48,398 bases of DNA from assembly GCF_026262575.1 (NCBI RefSeq), contig NZ_JAPKFL010000034.1:1-48398 (forward strand). Reading direction: 5' to 3'. Within the stretch, counting starts at the first letter, position 1. Each line of letters starts with the position of its first letter. The DNA is from Streptomyces marinisediminis (GTDB lineage Bacteria > Actinomycetota > Actinomycetes > Streptomycetales > Streptomycetaceae). Shown one piece after another: positions 1 through 11,300 of the stretch. The notes below the pieces were generated by a model. It saw only the letters and a program-made list of their open reading frames with translations. It made no database searches and was not told the origin of the DNA. The translations under genes and the position numbers were made by a program.

Positions 1-3000
1 CGCGAGACGGTGGAGTTCGAGCGGGCCACCCGCACCGCCCTGACCGCGGGCCACACCCTGTTCATCGAGGTCAGTCCGCATCCCGTGCTCGCGCTCGGGC
101 TCCAGGGGACGATCGAGGACGCGGGTGTCGAGGCGGCCGCCGTCGGCACGCTGCGGCGCGAGGAGGACGAGGCGCACCGCCTGCTGACCTCGCTCGCCGA
201 GGCGCACTGCCACGGCGCGGAGGTCGACTGGGGCGCGGTGTTCGCCGGTACCGGCGCCCGCCGGGTGGACCTGCCCACCTACGCCTTCCAGCACGAGCGC
301 TACTGGCTGCCGATGCCCGCGGACGGCGCGGGCGACCTCGCGTCGGTGGGCCTGACCCCCACCGAGCACCCGATGCTCGGCGCGGGCGTCCCGCTCGCCG
401 ACTCCGACGGTCACCTGTTCACCGGCCGCTTCTCCACCCGCAGCCACCCGTGGATGGCCGAGCACGTCGTCATGGGCACCGTCATCGTGCCCGGCACCGG
501 GTTCGTGGAGATGGCCACGCACGCCGCGCACCACACCGGCTGCGACACGGTGGAGGAGCTGACCATCGAGGCGCCGCTCGTGCTGGCCGAGGGCGCGGCG
601 CGGCAGGTGCAGGCCGTCGTCACCGCCCCCGACGCCACCGGGCGGCGCGGCCTGAGCGTCCACTCCCGCCCCGCCCCGGACGACGACAGCGGCTACGCGG
701 CGCCCTGGGTGCGGCACGCCACCGGCGTCCTGGCCAGCCGCGAGGACGCCCCGGCGTTCGACCTCACCGCCTGGCCGCCGCCGGGCGCCACCGAGCTGCC
801 GCTGGCGGGCTTCTACGAGCAGGCGCAGGCCACCGGCTTCGCCTACGGCCCGATGTTCCGCGGCATCACCCGCGCCTGGCAGGCCGGGGAGGACGTCTAC
901 GCCGAGCTCGCGCTGCCGCAGGAGGGCCGGGCCGACGCCGCCGCCTACGCGGTGCACCCGGGCCTGCTGGACGCCGCGTTGCAGTCCATGGGCGTGGGCG
1001 ACTTCGGCCCCGGCACCGGCAAGGGCGAGGACGCGGGCAAGCCCCGGCTCCCCTTCGCCTGGCGGGACGTGACCGTGCACGCCACCGGCGCCGGTGCCCT
1101 GCGGGCCCGGCTGCTGCCCGTGGGCGCCACCGGCATCGGCTTCCAGCTCGCCGACGCCACCGGCGCGCCCGTCGTCAGCATCGGCGAACTGGCCATGCGG
1201 CCCGTCGAGGCGGACCACCTGCGGGCCGCCGCCCGCGACGACGGCCCCGACGCGCTGTTCACCCTCGACTGGACGCCGCAGACCCCGGCCGCCCCCGCGC
1301 CGGAGGGCCCCTGGGCCTACGTCGGCGCGGAGCCGGACGCCCCGTTCACCGTCCCGGGGTCCCACCCCGCCGCACACGGCACGCTCGACGCGCTGGCCGC
1401 GGCCGTGGCGGGCGGCGCCCCCGTGCCCGGCGTGGTCGTGGCCGACGTGCGCGGCACGCCGGGGACACCGGTGGCCGACGCCGCCCACGCCGCCACCGCC
1501 GCCGCCCTGGAGCTGCTCCAGCGCTGGCTGGGCGAGGCGGCGTTCGCCGACGCCCGGCTCGTCGTCCTGACCCGGGGCGCGCTGGCCGTCCGGGCCGGGG
1601 AGGACGTGCCCGACCTGGCCGCCGCGCCGGTGTGGGGCCTGGTCCGCGCGGCGCAGGCCGAGAACCCCGACCGGATCACGCTCGTCGACACCGACTCCGC
1701 CGAGGCGTCCCGCGCCGCCCTGCCGGCCGCGCTCGCCCTGCCGGAGCCCGAACTCGCCCTGCGCGACGGTGCGGTGCTGGCCCCGCGCCTGGCCCGCGCC
1801 CCCGCGCCCCCCGCCTTGGAGGCCGCCGACCCCGACGGCGCCGCCGACGCCGGGTGGGGGCTCGACCCGGCGGGCACCGTCCTGGTCACCGGAGGCACCG
1901 GTGTGCTCGGCGGGCGGCTGGCCCGGCACCTGGCCACCCGGCACGGCGTGCGGCACCTGCTGCTGGTCGGCCGGCGGGGTCCGGCCGCGCCCGGCGCCGC
2001 CGAACTCGCCGCCGAACTGGCCGACGCCGGGGCCGAGGCCCACCTGGCGGCCTGCGACGTCACCGACCGCGCCGCGCTCGCCGCGCTGCTGGCGGCCATC
2101 CCGGCCGAGCGCCCGCTGACCGCCGTCGTGCACGCCGCGGGCGCCCTGGACGACGGCGTCGTCACCTCCCTCACTCCCGAGCGGCTGGCCGCCGTCCAGC
2201 GGCCCAAGCAGGACGCCGCGCTCCACCTGCACGACCTCACCCGTGACGCGGACCTCGCCGCGTTCGTGCTGTTCTCCTCCGCCGCCGGCACGCTGGGCGG
2301 CTCCGGGCAGGGCAACTACGCGGCCGGCAACGCCTTCCTGGACGCGCTCGCCCAGCACCGCCGTGCCGCGGGCCTTCCGGCCACCGCCCTGGCCTGGGGC
2401 TACTGGGCCCGGGCCAGCAGCATGACCGGGCACCTGGACGACGCCGACCTGCGCCGCATGAGCGGCGCCGGCGTCCTCGGCCTCACCGACGACCAGGGCC
2501 TGGACCTCTTCGACCGGGCCGCCGCGCGCGCCGAGCCCGTGCTGCTGCCCGTCCGGCTGGACTTCGCCGCGCTGCGGGCGCGGGCCGCCGCAGGCGGTCT
2601 GCCGCCGGTGCTGCGCGGGCTGGTGCGGGTTCCGGCGCCGCGCGCCACCGACGCGGGCGGCGCGCCCGCCGTGCCGCTCGCCCAGCGCCTGGCCGGGCTC
2701 ACCGAGGAGGAGCGCGACCGCGTGGTGCTGGACCTGGTGCGCACCCACGCCGCCGCCGTCCTCGGCCACGCGGCGTCCGACGCCATCGAGCCCGGCGGCG
2801 CGTTCAAGCAGCTCGGCTTCGACTCACTGCTCGCCATCGACCTGCGCAACCGGCTCAACTCCGTGACCGGGCTCCGGCTGCCCGCCACCCTCGTCTTCGA
2901 CTACCCCACCCCCGTCGAACTCGCCGCCCACCTGCGCGCGGAGGTGGTGCCCGAGGCCGGTGGCGCCGCCGACCCGGTCCTGGCCGAAGTCGACCGGTTC

Positions 3001-3189
3001 GCGGCGCTGCTGGCGGGCGTCGCCGACCCGGCGGCCCGCACCGAGATCGGCGACCGGCTGCGGGCCGTGCTCGCCCAGTACGAGGCGCCGCCCGCCAGGG
3101 CGGCCGAGGGCGGTGGCGAGGACAGCCTCGACGAAGCCAGCGACGAGGAGATCTTCGAGCTGCTCGGCCGCGAGTTCGGCATCTCGTGA
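1..3189 (+). CDS. Type I modular PKS, 3' part: (AT)-DH-KR-ACP, 5' end outside window
   Basis: The frame is open from base 1, so the gene starts upstream; 1062 residues are visible. It begins in the C-terminal end of an acyltransferase whose RETVEFERATR and VSPHPVLALG segments match the methylmalonyl-type ATs of the next two genes, so a methylmalonyl extender is inferred. A dehydratase follows at about 361-1245, with intact HxxxGxxxxP (His codon at 463) and DAALQ (Asp codon at 970). There is no enoylreductase. The ketoreductase at about 1870-2440 has TGGTGVLGG, the B-type LDD motif, and catalytic Ser and Tyr (Tyr codon at 2317). The ACP has LGFDS with its serine at 2824. The acidic tail ending FELLGREFGIS is a C-terminal docking element. 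Expected output is an alpha-methyl, alpha,beta-unsaturated thioester handed to the gene at 3283. Confidence 0.95.
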   Translation, partial: RETVEFERATRTALTAGHTLFIEVSPHPVLALGLQGTIEDAGVEAAAVGTLRREEDEAHRLLTSLAEAHCHGAEVDWGAVFAGTGARRVDLPTYAFQHERYWLPMPADGAGDLASVGLTPTEHPMLGAGVPLADSDGHLFTGRFSTRSHPWMAEHVVMGTVIVPGTGFVEMATHAAHHTGCDTVEELTIEAPLVLAEGAARQVQAVVTAPDATGRRGLSVHSRPAPDDDSGYAAPWVRHATGVLASREDAPAFDLTAWPPPGATELPLAGFYEQAQATGFAYGPMFRGITRAWQAGEDVYAELALPQEGRADAAAYAVHPGLLDAALQSMGVGDFGPGTGKGEDAGKPRLPFAWRDVTVHATGAGALRARLLPVGATGIGFQLADATGAPVVSIGELAMRPVEADHLRAAARDDGPDALFTLDWTPQTPAAPAPEGPWAYVGAEPDAPFTVPGSHPAAHGTLDALAAAVAGGAPVPGVVVADVRGTPGTPVADAAHAATAAALELLQRWLGEAAFADARLVVLTRGALAVRAGEDVPDLAAAPVWGLVRAAQAENPDRITLVDTDSAEASRAALPAALALPEPELALRDGAVLAPRLARAPAPPALEAADPDGAADAGWGLDPAGTVLVTGGTGVLGGRLARHLATRHGVRHLLLVGRRGPAAPGAAELAAELADAGAEAHLAACDVTDRAALAALLAAIPAERPLTAVVHAAGALDDGVVTSLTPERLAAVQRPKQDAALHLHDLTRDADLAAFVLFSSAAGTLGGSGQGNYAAGNAFLDALAQHRRAAGLPATALAWGYWARASSMTGHLDDADLRRMSGAGVLGLTDDQGLDLFDRAAARAEPVLLPVRLDFAALRARAAAGGLPPVLRGLVRVPAPRATDAGGAPAVPLAQRLAGLTEEERDRVVLDLVRTHAAAVLGHAASDAIEPGGAFKQLGFDSLLAIDLRNRLNSVTGLRLPATLVFDYPTPVELAAHLRAEVVPEAGGAADPVLAEVDRFAALLAGVADPAARTEIGDRLRAVLAQYEAPPARAAEGGGEDSLDEASDEEIFELLGREFGIS

Positions 3190-3282
3190 GCGCCCGCACC
3201 CGCCCGCACCGCGCCCCCCGGCGCCGCCCGCGCCGCCCCCGGACGGCCCCCGCACCCCTTCCCTTCCAGGAGCGACACCACC

Positions 3283-6200
3283 ATGGCTGACGAAGCGAAG
3301 ACCGACGAGCAGAAGCTGCGCTACTTCCTCAAGCGGGTCACGGCGGACCTCAAGGAGACCCGCGGCCGCCTCCAGACCGCCGAGGCCAGGGACCGCGAGC
3401 CGCTCGCCATCACCTCCATGAGCTGCCGCTTCCCCGGCGGCGTGCGCAGCCCCGAGGACCTGTGGCGGCTGGTGATGTCCGGCACCGACGCGCTCTCCCC
3501 GTTCCCCGAGGACCGCGGCTGGGACTTCGACGGGCTGTTCTTCAAGGACCCCGCCGAGCCGGACCGCTCCTACAGCCTGGAGGGCGGCTTCGTCTACGAC
3601 GTGCCCCAGTTCGACGCCGCCTTCTTCGGCATCTCGCCCCGCGAGGCGCTCGCCATGGACCCGCAGCAGCGCATCGTGCTGGAGTCCGCCTGGGAGTGCG
3701 TGGAGCGCGCGGGCATCGACATGGCCGCCCTGCGCGGCAGCCAGACCGGCGTGTTCATCGGCACCAGCTTCCAGGGCTACGGCGCCTCCATCGAGAACCC
3801 GCCGGAGGGCACCGAGCTCTACCTCGGCATCGGCACCACCATCAGCGTGGCCTCCGGCCGCGTCGCCTACACCTTCGGCCTCAACGGGCCGGCCGTCACC
3901 ATCGACACCGCGTGCTCCTCCTCGCTCGTCGCCCTGCACATGGCCTGCCAGTCGCTGCGCAAGAACGAGTGCGACATGGCCCTCGTCGGCGGCGTCACCA
4001 TCATGGCCAACGCCGGTGCCTTCACCGAGTTCAGCCGCCAGCGCGGCCTGTCCACCTCCGGGCGCTGCAAGGCGTTCTCCGCCGACGCCGACGGCACCGG
4101 GTGGGGCGAGGGCATCGGCATGTTCCTCGTCGAGCGGCTCTCCGACGCCCGCCGCGCCGGACGCCAGGTCCTCGCCGTCGTCCGCGGCTCGGGCATCAAC
4201 CAGGACGGCGCCTCCAACGGCCTGACCGCGCCCAACGGCCCCGCCCAGCAGCGCGTCATCCGCGCCGCCCTGGACGACGCGGGCCTGTCCCCGGCGCAGA
4301 TCGACCTCGTCGAGGCGCACGGCACCGGCACCCGGCTCGGCGACCCCATCGAGGCCCAGGCCCTGCGCGCCGCCTACGGCCGCAGCCGCCCCGAGGGGCG
4401 GCCGCTCATGCTCGGTTCGGTGAAGTCCAACATCGGCCACACCCAGGCGGCGGCCGGTGCCGCCGGGCTGGTGAAGACGGTCATGGCCGTCCGGCACGGC
4501 ATCGTGCCGCCCACGCTGCACGTCGAGCGGCCCTCCGAGCACGTCGACTGGAACGCCGGGGAGCTGGCGCTGGCGACCGAGCCCACCGCGTGGCCGGAGA
4601 CCGGAGCGCCGCGCCGCGCGGGCGTCTCCTCCTTCGGCGTCAGCGGCACCAACTCCCACGTCGTCATCGAGCAGGCGCCCGAGGACGCCCCCGGCGAGGA
4701 GCCGCCCGCCGAGCCCGCGCGGACGCTGCCTGCCGTGCCGTGGGTGCTGTCGGCCAAGTCCGAGCAGGCGCTGCGCGCACAGGCCGACCGGCTGCTGGCC
4801 AGGCTGCGCTCGGACGACACCGGCCCCGGCGTGCTCGACGTCGGCTCCTCGCTCGCCCTGACCCGCTCGCGCTTCGAGCACCGCGCCGCCGTCGTCGCCG
4901 CCGACCGGGGCGCCTTCGAGACCGCGCTCGCCGCCCTGGCCGCGGGCGAACCGGGCGACGCCGTCCTCACCGGCACCGCCGCCCGCGCCGTTCGGCCGGT
5001 GTTCGTCTTCCCCGGTCAGGGCGCGCAGTGGGCGGGGATGGCCGTCGAGCTGCTGGGGTCTTCGCCGGTGTTCGCGGCGCGGATGGCGGAGTGCGCCGCC
5101 GCGCTGGAACCCCACGTGGACTGGTCGTTGCTGGATGTGGTGCGCGGGGTGGAGGGCGCGCCCGGACTGGACCGCGTGGACGTCGTGCAGCCGGTGTTGT
5201 GGGCGGTGATGGTGTCGCTGGCCGAGGTGTGGCGTGCCCACGGTGTGGAGCCGGCCGCCGTGCTCGGTCACTCGCAGGGTGAGATCGCGGCCGCGGCGGT
5301 GGCCGGGGTGTTGTCGCTGGCGGACGCGGCGAGGGTGGTGGCGTTGCGCAGCCGCGCGATCACCGCGTTGGCCGGGCACGGTGGGATGGTGTCCGTGGCC
5401 CAGTCGGCGGACCGGGTGCGTGAGCGGATCACCGCCTGGGGCGGGCGGATCTCCCTGGCCGCCGTCAACGGGCCCTCCTCGGTGGTGGTCTCCGGCGACC
5501 GGGAGGCGCTGGCCGAACTCGTCGCCGACTGCCACACCGCGCACGTGCGCGCCCGCACCGTCGAGGTGGACTACGCCTCGCACTCCGCGCACGTGGCGGC
5601 GATCGAGGAGGAGTTGGCCCGGGTGCTGGACGGGATCGCACCGCAGTCCGGCAGCGTCCCCGTCTACTCCTCCCTCACCGGCGCCGAGTTGGACGGCACG
5701 GAGATGGACGCCGCCTACTGGTACCGCAACCTGCGCGAGACGGTGGAGTTCGAGCAGGCCACCCGCACCGCCCTGACCGCGGGCCACACCCTGTTCATCG
5801 AGGTCAGCCCGCATCCGGTGCTCGCGCTCGGCCTCCAGGGGACCATCGAGGACGCCGGGGCCGAGGCCGCCGCGCTGGGCACCCTGCGCCGCGACCACGG
5901 CGGGCTCGCCCGGTTCCTCACCTCACTGGCCGAGGCCCACGTGCACGGCGCCGAGGTCGACTGGCACGCGGTCTTCGACGGCACCGGCGCCCGCCGCACC
6001 GACCTGCCCACCTACCCCTTCCAGGGCCGGCGCTACTGGATCGCCGACGAGATCCAGCCCCCGCAGCCGCCCGGCGCCGCCCAGGACCCGGCCGACGCCG
6101 CCTTCTGGGACGCCGTCGAGTCCGCCGACCTGACCGCGCTCGCCCAGACCCTGCGCGTGGCCGGGGACGACGCCGAGCACACCCTCGGACAGCTCGTCCC

Positions 6201-8301
6201 GCTCCTGGCGTCCTGGCGCAAGCGGCTGCGGGAGAGGTCGGCCGGCGACGACTGGCGCTACGAGACCACCTGGCGCGTGCCCGCCCAGCCGCCCTCCGGA
6301 CGGCTCACCGGCACCTGGCTCGTCGCCGTGCCGGCCGCGCTCGCCGACGCCCCGCACACCGCCGCCTGCCTGGCGGCCCTGCGCGACCACGGCGCGACCC
6401 CGCGCCCGCTGCTCGTCCCCGAGGAGCACACCGCCGACACCGCCGCGCTCGCCGCCGCCCTCACCGCCGCCACCGCGCCCGCCGCCACGGACCCGGCCGT
6501 CGACGGGACGGCCGGGTCCGCGGCCGGCGGCGGGCCCCAGCCCGCGGCCGACCCCGGGCCCGTCACCGGCGTGCTGTCCCTGCTCGCGCTCGACGGCGAG
6601 CCGCACCCGCTGGCGCCCGCCGTGCCGCGCGGCTACGCCGCCACCGTGCATCTGCTCCAGGCCCTGGGCCGCGCCGGGGTGCACGCCCCGCTGTGGTGCG
6701 CCACCCGCGGCGCCGTCTCCGTGAGCGTCACCGACCCGCTGGACGCCCCCGAGCAGGCGGCCGTGTGGGGCCTGGGCCGCGTCGCCGCCCTGGAGCACCC
6801 CGACCGCTGGGGCGGCCTGGTCGACCTCCCGCCCGTCCTCGACGAGCGCACCTCCCGCCTGCTGGCCGACGTGCTCGGCGGCGCCGGACCGGAGGACCAG
6901 CTCGCCGTGCGCGCCGCCGGGGCCTTCGTCCGCCGCCTGCGCCGCCTGCCCCCGGGCGCCGAGACCACCGGCGACACCTCCTGGCGTACCCAGGGCACCG
7001 TGCTCGTCACCGGCGGCACCGGCGCGCTCGGCGGGCAGGTCGCCCGCTGGCTGGCCGCAGGCGGTGCCGAGCACCTGCTGCTGGTCAGCCGACGCGGGCC
7101 CGAGGCCCCCGGCGCCGACGCGCTGCGCGCCGAACTCACCGCGCTCGGCGCCCGCGTCACCCTCGCCGCCTGCGACACCGGCGACCGCGACGACCTGGCC
7201 GCGCTCCTGGACGGCCTGCCCGCCGACCTGCCGCTCACCGGCGTCGTCCACACCGCCGCCGTCCTGGACGACAGCGTCATCGACTCCCTCACCCTGGACC
7301 AGCTCGACCGCGCCCTCCACGCCAAGGCCCGCACCGCGCTCCACCTGCACGAGCTCACCCGGGACAAGGACCTGGGCGCCTTCGTCCTGTTCTCCTCCTT
7401 CGGCGGCACCGTCGGCACCCCGGGCCAGGGCAACTACGCCCCCGGCAACGCCGTCCTCGACGCCCTGGCCCTGCACCGCCGCGGCCTCGGCCTGCCCGCC
7501 ACCTCCGTCGCCTGGGGCGCCTGGGGCGGCGGTGGCATGGCCGACGGCGACTTCGGCGCGACCCTCGACCGCCACGGCCTGCGCGAGATGGACCCGGCGC
7601 AGGCCACCGGCGCGCTCCAGCAGGCCGTCGAGCACGGCGAGTCCAGCCTGCTCATCGCCGACATCGACTGGGAGCGGTTCTACGTCGCCTTCACCGCCAT
7701 CCGCAGCAGCCCGCTGCTGGAGGACGTCCCCGAGGTCCGGGAGATCGCCCGGGCCATGGCCGAGGCCCAGGGCGGCGACGCGCCCACCGAACTCGTCCAG
7801 CGCCTGTCCGGCCTGAGCGCGGACGAGCAGGAGGGCGCGCTCACCGAGCTGGTCCGCGAGTGCGTCTCCGCCGTGCTGGGCTTCGCCGGCGGCGAGGCCG
7901 TACCGGTGAAGAAGGCGTTCCGCGAGATGGGCTTCGACTCGGTCACCGCCGTCGAACTGCGCAACCGGCTCTCCGCCCGCACGGGTCTGAAGCTGCCGGT
8001 GACCACCGCGTTCGACTACCCCACAGCCCGGAATCTGGCCGCGTTCATGCGCGAGCGGCTACTCCAGAACGGGGAGGCCGCCACGACGGCGGCCCTCGCG
8101 GAGCTCGACCGCGTCGAGGCCGCGATGGCGGCCGTCGAGCCCGGTGACGCCGGCCGCGCCAGGGTCCTGCTCCGCATGAAGGCCCTGGTCGCGAGCTGGC
8201 AGGAGGAACCGCGCGCCGAAGCGTCGGCGGCGGCGGAGATCGAGTCGGCGTCGGACGACGAGATGTTCCAGCTCCTCGGCACCAAGTTCGGCATCTCCTA
8301 G
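3283..8301 (+). CDS. Type I modular PKS, one module: KS-AT-KR-ACP
   Basis: 1672 residues. An N-terminal coiled-coil docking segment (KLRYFLKRVTADL) precedes the ketosynthase, which has active-site Cys211 in DTACSSS and the two histidines in EAHGTGT and NIGHTQ. The AT has GHSQG (Ser664) and YASH (about 764), the signature for methylmalonyl-CoA. The KR has TGGTGALGG, LDD and Tyr1385 in NYAPGN. LDD marks a B-type KR, and a proline two residues after Tyr is reported for epimerising B2 enzymes. The ACP serine is Ser1553 in GFDS, and the C-terminal tail ending FQLLGTKFGIS is a docking element. It adds a methyl-branched beta-hydroxy unit. The ATG is preceded by AGGAG about ten bases upstream. A 93-bp gap separates it from the previous PKS, so co-transcription is likely. 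Confidence 0.97.
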   Translation: MADEAKTDEQKLRYFLKRVTADLKETRGRLQTAEARDREPLAITSMSCRFPGGVRSPEDLWRLVMSGTDALSPFPEDRGWDFDGLFFKDPAEPDRSYSLEGGFVYDVPQFDAAFFGISPREALAMDPQQRIVLESAWECVERAGIDMAALRGSQTGVFIGTSFQGYGASIENPPEGTELYLGIGTTISVASGRVAYTFGLNGPAVTIDTACSSSLVALHMACQSLRKNECDMALVGGVTIMANAGAFTEFSRQRGLSTSGRCKAFSADADGTGWGEGIGMFLVERLSDARRAGRQVLAVVRGSGINQDGASNGLTAPNGPAQQRVIRAALDDAGLSPAQIDLVEAHGTGTRLGDPIEAQALRAAYGRSRPEGRPLMLGSVKSNIGHTQAAAGAAGLVKTVMAVRHGIVPPTLHVERPSEHVDWNAGELALATEPTAWPETGAPRRAGVSSFGVSGTNSHVVIEQAPEDAPGEEPPAEPARTLPAVPWVLSAKSEQALRAQADRLLARLRSDDTGPGVLDVGSSLALTRSRFEHRAAVVAADRGAFETALAALAAGEPGDAVLTGTAARAVRPVFVFPGQGAQWAGMAVELLGSSPVFAARMAECAAALEPHVDWSLLDVVRGVEGAPGLDRVDVVQPVLWAVMVSLAEVWRAHGVEPAAVLGHSQGEIAAAAVAGVLSLADAARVVALRSRAITALAGHGGMVSVAQSADRVRERITAWGGRISLAAVNGPSSVVVSGDREALAELVADCHTAHVRARTVEVDYASHSAHVAAIEEELARVLDGIAPQSGSVPVYSSLTGAELDGTEMDAAYWYRNLRETVEFEQATRTALTAGHTLFIEVSPHPVLALGLQGTIEDAGAEAAALGTLRRDHGGLARFLTSLAEAHVHGAEVDWHAVFDGTGARRTDLPTYPFQGRRYWIADEIQPPQPPGAAQDPADAAFWDAVESADLTALAQTLRVAGDDAEHTLGQLVPLLASWRKRLRERSAGDDWRYETTWRVPAQPPSGRLTGTWLVAVPAALADAPHTAACLAALRDHGATPRPLLVPEEHTADTAALAAALTAATAPAATDPAVDGTAGSAAGGGPQPAADPGPVTGVLSLLALDGEPHPLAPAVPRGYAATVHLLQALGRAGVHAPLWCATRGAVSVSVTDPLDAPEQAAVWGLGRVAALEHPDRWGGLVDLPPVLDERTSRLLADVLGGAGPEDQLAVRAAGAFVRRLRRLPPGAETTGDTSWRTQGTVLVTGGTGALGGQVARWLAAGGAEHLLLVSRRGPEAPGADALRAELTALGARVTLAACDTGDRDDLAALLDGLPADLPLTGVVHTAAVLDDSVIDSLTLDQLDRALHAKARTALHLHELTRDKDLGAFVLFSSFGGTVGTPGQGNYAPGNAVLDALALHRRGLGLPATSVAWGAWGGGGMADGDFGATLDRHGLREMDPAQATGALQQAVEHGESSLLIADIDWERFYVAFTAIRSSPLLEDVPEVREIARAMAEAQGGDAPTELVQRLSGLSADEQEGALTELVRECVSAVLGFAGGEAVPVKKAFREMGFDSVTAVELRNRLSARTGLKLPVTTAFDYPTARNLAAFMRERLLQNGEAATTAALAELDRVEAAMAAVEPGDAGRARVLLRMKALVASWQEEPRAEASAAAEIESASDDEMFQLLGTKFGIS
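5018..5860 (+). repeat. Methylmalonyl AT segment shared with 10084-10920 and 1-125
   Basis: The AT of the single-module PKS, the first AT of the bimodular PKS and the visible AT end at 1-125 share long stretches of nearly identical DNA, such as the run around GGAGATGGACGCCGCCTACT and the RETVEFE region. Silent positions are conserved too, so the similarity goes beyond protein constraint. Confidence 0.7.
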
Positions 8302-8350
8302 CAAGCGCTGCCCGACGCGGCAAGAACACGTCACGGGAAAGGACGTCAGG

Positions 8351-11300
8351 GTGGCGAACGAAGACAAGCTCCGCTACTTCCTCAAGCGCGTCAGCACCGA
8401 CCTCGACGCGGCGCGGGAACGCCTGCGCGAGCTGGAGGCGCGCGACCGGGAGCCCATCGCGATCGTCGGCATGAGCTGCCGCTTCCCGGGAGGCGTGCGC
8501 ACCCCGGAGGACCTGTGGCGGCTCGTCTTCGACGGGACCGACGCCATGGCGCCCTTCCCCGAGGACCGCGGCTGGGACCTCGGCGCCCTCGTCGACACCG
8601 ACGCCGGAGCCGACCAGCAGGGCACCACCTACGTCGCCGAGGGCGGGTTCCTGGACGGCGTCGGCGAGTTCGACCCCGGCTTCTTCGGCATCTCCCCGCG
8701 CGAGGCGCTGGCCATGGACCCGCAGCAGCGGCTCCTGCTGGAGACCTCCTGGGAGACCTTCGAGCACGCCGGCATCGACCCGGAGACCGTCCGCGGCCAC
8801 CAGGTCGGCGTCTTCGCCGGAACCAACGGCCAGGACTACCCGCTGCTGCTCGTCGGCGCGCCCGCCGCCGGTCTCGAGGGCTACCTCGGCACCGGCAGCG
8901 CGGCCGCCGTCGTCTCCGGCCGCGTCTCCTACACGCTCGGCCTCGAAGGACCGGCCGTCACGGTGGACACCGCCTGCTCCTCCTCGCTGGTGGCCCTCCA
9001 CCTGGCGGTGCAGTCCCTGCGCAACGGCGAGTGCGCCATGGCGCTGGCCGGCGGCGTGACCCTGATGGCCACCCCCGGCATGTTCGTCGACTTCAGCCGA
9101 CAGCGCGGCCTGGCCGCCGACGGCCGGTGCAAGCCCTTCGCCGACGCCGCCGACGGCACCGGGTTCTCCGAGGGCGTCGGCATGCTCCTCGTCGAGCGGC
9201 TGTCGGACGCGCGGCGCAACGGGCACGACGTGCTGGCCGTCATCCGCGGCTCGGCCGTCAACCAGGACGGCGCCTCCAACGGGCTCACCGCGCCCAACGG
9301 GCCCTCCCAGCAGCGCGTCATCCTCAAGGCGCTCGACAACGCGGGCCTGTCCCCGGCCGAGGTCGACGCCGTGGAGGCGCACGGCACCGGCACGACGCTG
9401 GGCGACCCGATCGAGGCGCAGGCCCTACTCGCCACCTACGGCCGCGACCGCCCCGCGGGCCGACCGCTGCTGCTGGGCTCGGTGAAGTCCAACATCGGCC
9501 ACACCCAGGCCGCGTCCGGGATCGCGGGCGTGCTGAAGACCGTCCTGGCCATGCGGCACGGCGTCCTCCCGCGCAGCCTGCACATCGACGCGCCCTCCAC
9601 CCACGTCGACTGGTCGGCCGGCGACGTCTCCCTCCTCACCGAACGCCGCCCCTGGCCGGAGACCGGGGCACCGCGCCGCGCGGGCGTCTCCTCCTTCGGC
9701 GTCAGCGGCACCAACGCCCACGTCCTGCTCGAACAGGCCCCGCGGGACGCGCAGGACGCGCCGCCGGAGGCCCCGGCGCCCTCGCGCGAGCTGCCGGCGG
9801 TGCCGTGGGTGCTGTCGGGCGCGTCGGCGCAGGCGCTGGCGGGACAGGCGGCACGGCTGCTGGAGCACCTGCGCGGCACCGCGGACGAGGTGTCGCCGCT
9901 GGACGTGGGCTGGTCGTTGGCGTTGACGCGGTCGGCGTTCGAGCACCGGGCGGCGGTGGTGGCCGGTGACCGTGCCCGTCTGGTGGCGGGGTTGGAGGCG
10001 CTGGCGGCGGGTGCGCCGTGTGGTGACGTGGTCTCGGGTGTGGCGGGTCAGGCGGAACGTGCGGTGTTCGTGTTCCCCGGTCAGGGTGCGCAGTGGGCGG
10101 GGATGGCGGTGGGGCTGCTGGGGTCTTCGCCGGTGTTCGCGGCGCGGATGGCGGAGTGCGCCGCCGCGCTGGCGCCCCATGTGGAGTGGTCGTTGCTGGA
10201 CGTGGTGCGCGGTGAGCCGGACGCTCCGGGGCTGGACCGGGTGGATGTGGTGCAGCCGGTGTTGTGGGCGGTGATGGTGTCGCTGGCCGAGGTGTGGCGT
10301 TCCTTTGGTGTGGTGCCGGCTGGGGTGGTGGGGCATTCGCAGGGTGAGATCGCCGCCGCGGCGGTGGCCGGGGTGCTGTCGCTGGCGGACGCGGCCCGGG
10401 TGGTGGCGTTGCGCAGCCAGGCGATCACGGCGTTGGCGGGGCGCGGCGGGATGGTGTCCGTGGCCCAGTCGGCGGACCGGGTGCGTGAGCGGATCACCGC
10501 CTGGGACGGGCGGATCTCTCTGGCCGCCGTCAACGGACCCTCCTCGGTGGTGGTCTCCGGCGACCCGGGCGCGCTGGAGGAACTCCTCGCCGCCTGTGAG
10601 CGTGACGAGGTCCGGGCGCGTCGTATCGAGGTGGACTACGCCTCGCACTCCGCGCACGTGGAGGCGATCGAGGCGGAGTTGGCCCGCCTGCTGGACGGGA
10701 TCGAGCCCCGGCCGGGCCGTGTCCCCGTCTACTCCTCCCTGACCGGCGCCGAGCTGGACGGCACGGAGATGGACGCCGCCTACTGGTACCGCAACCTGCG
10801 CGAGACGGTGGAGTTCGAGCGGGCCACCCGCACCGCCCTGGCCACGGGACACACCCTGTTCGTCGAGGTCAGCCCGCACCCCGTGCTCGCGCTCGGGCTC
10901 CAGGGCACGATCGAGGACGCGGGCGCCGAGGCGGCGACGGTGGGCACACTGCGCCGGGACCAGGGCGGCCTGGACCGGGTGGTGGCCTCGGTGGCCGAGG
11001 CGCACGTGCACGGGGCGGCGGTGGACTGGCACGCGGTGTTCGAGGGGACCGGCGCGCGCCGTACGGGGCTGCCGACGTACGCGTTCCAACGCGCCCGCTA
11101 CTGGCCCGAGTCCGTCGAGCCGCCGCTCGCCGGGGCCGCAGATCCGCAGGACGCGGCGTTCTGGGCCGCCGTGGAGGAGCGGGACCTCGCCGCGCTGACC
11201 GAGACGCTGGGCGGCACGGAGCCGTCCGACACCGGGCGGCTGGAGTCGGTGCTGCCCCTGCTGTCCGCCTGGCGGCGTCAGCGCCGCGAGCGCTCGGCCG

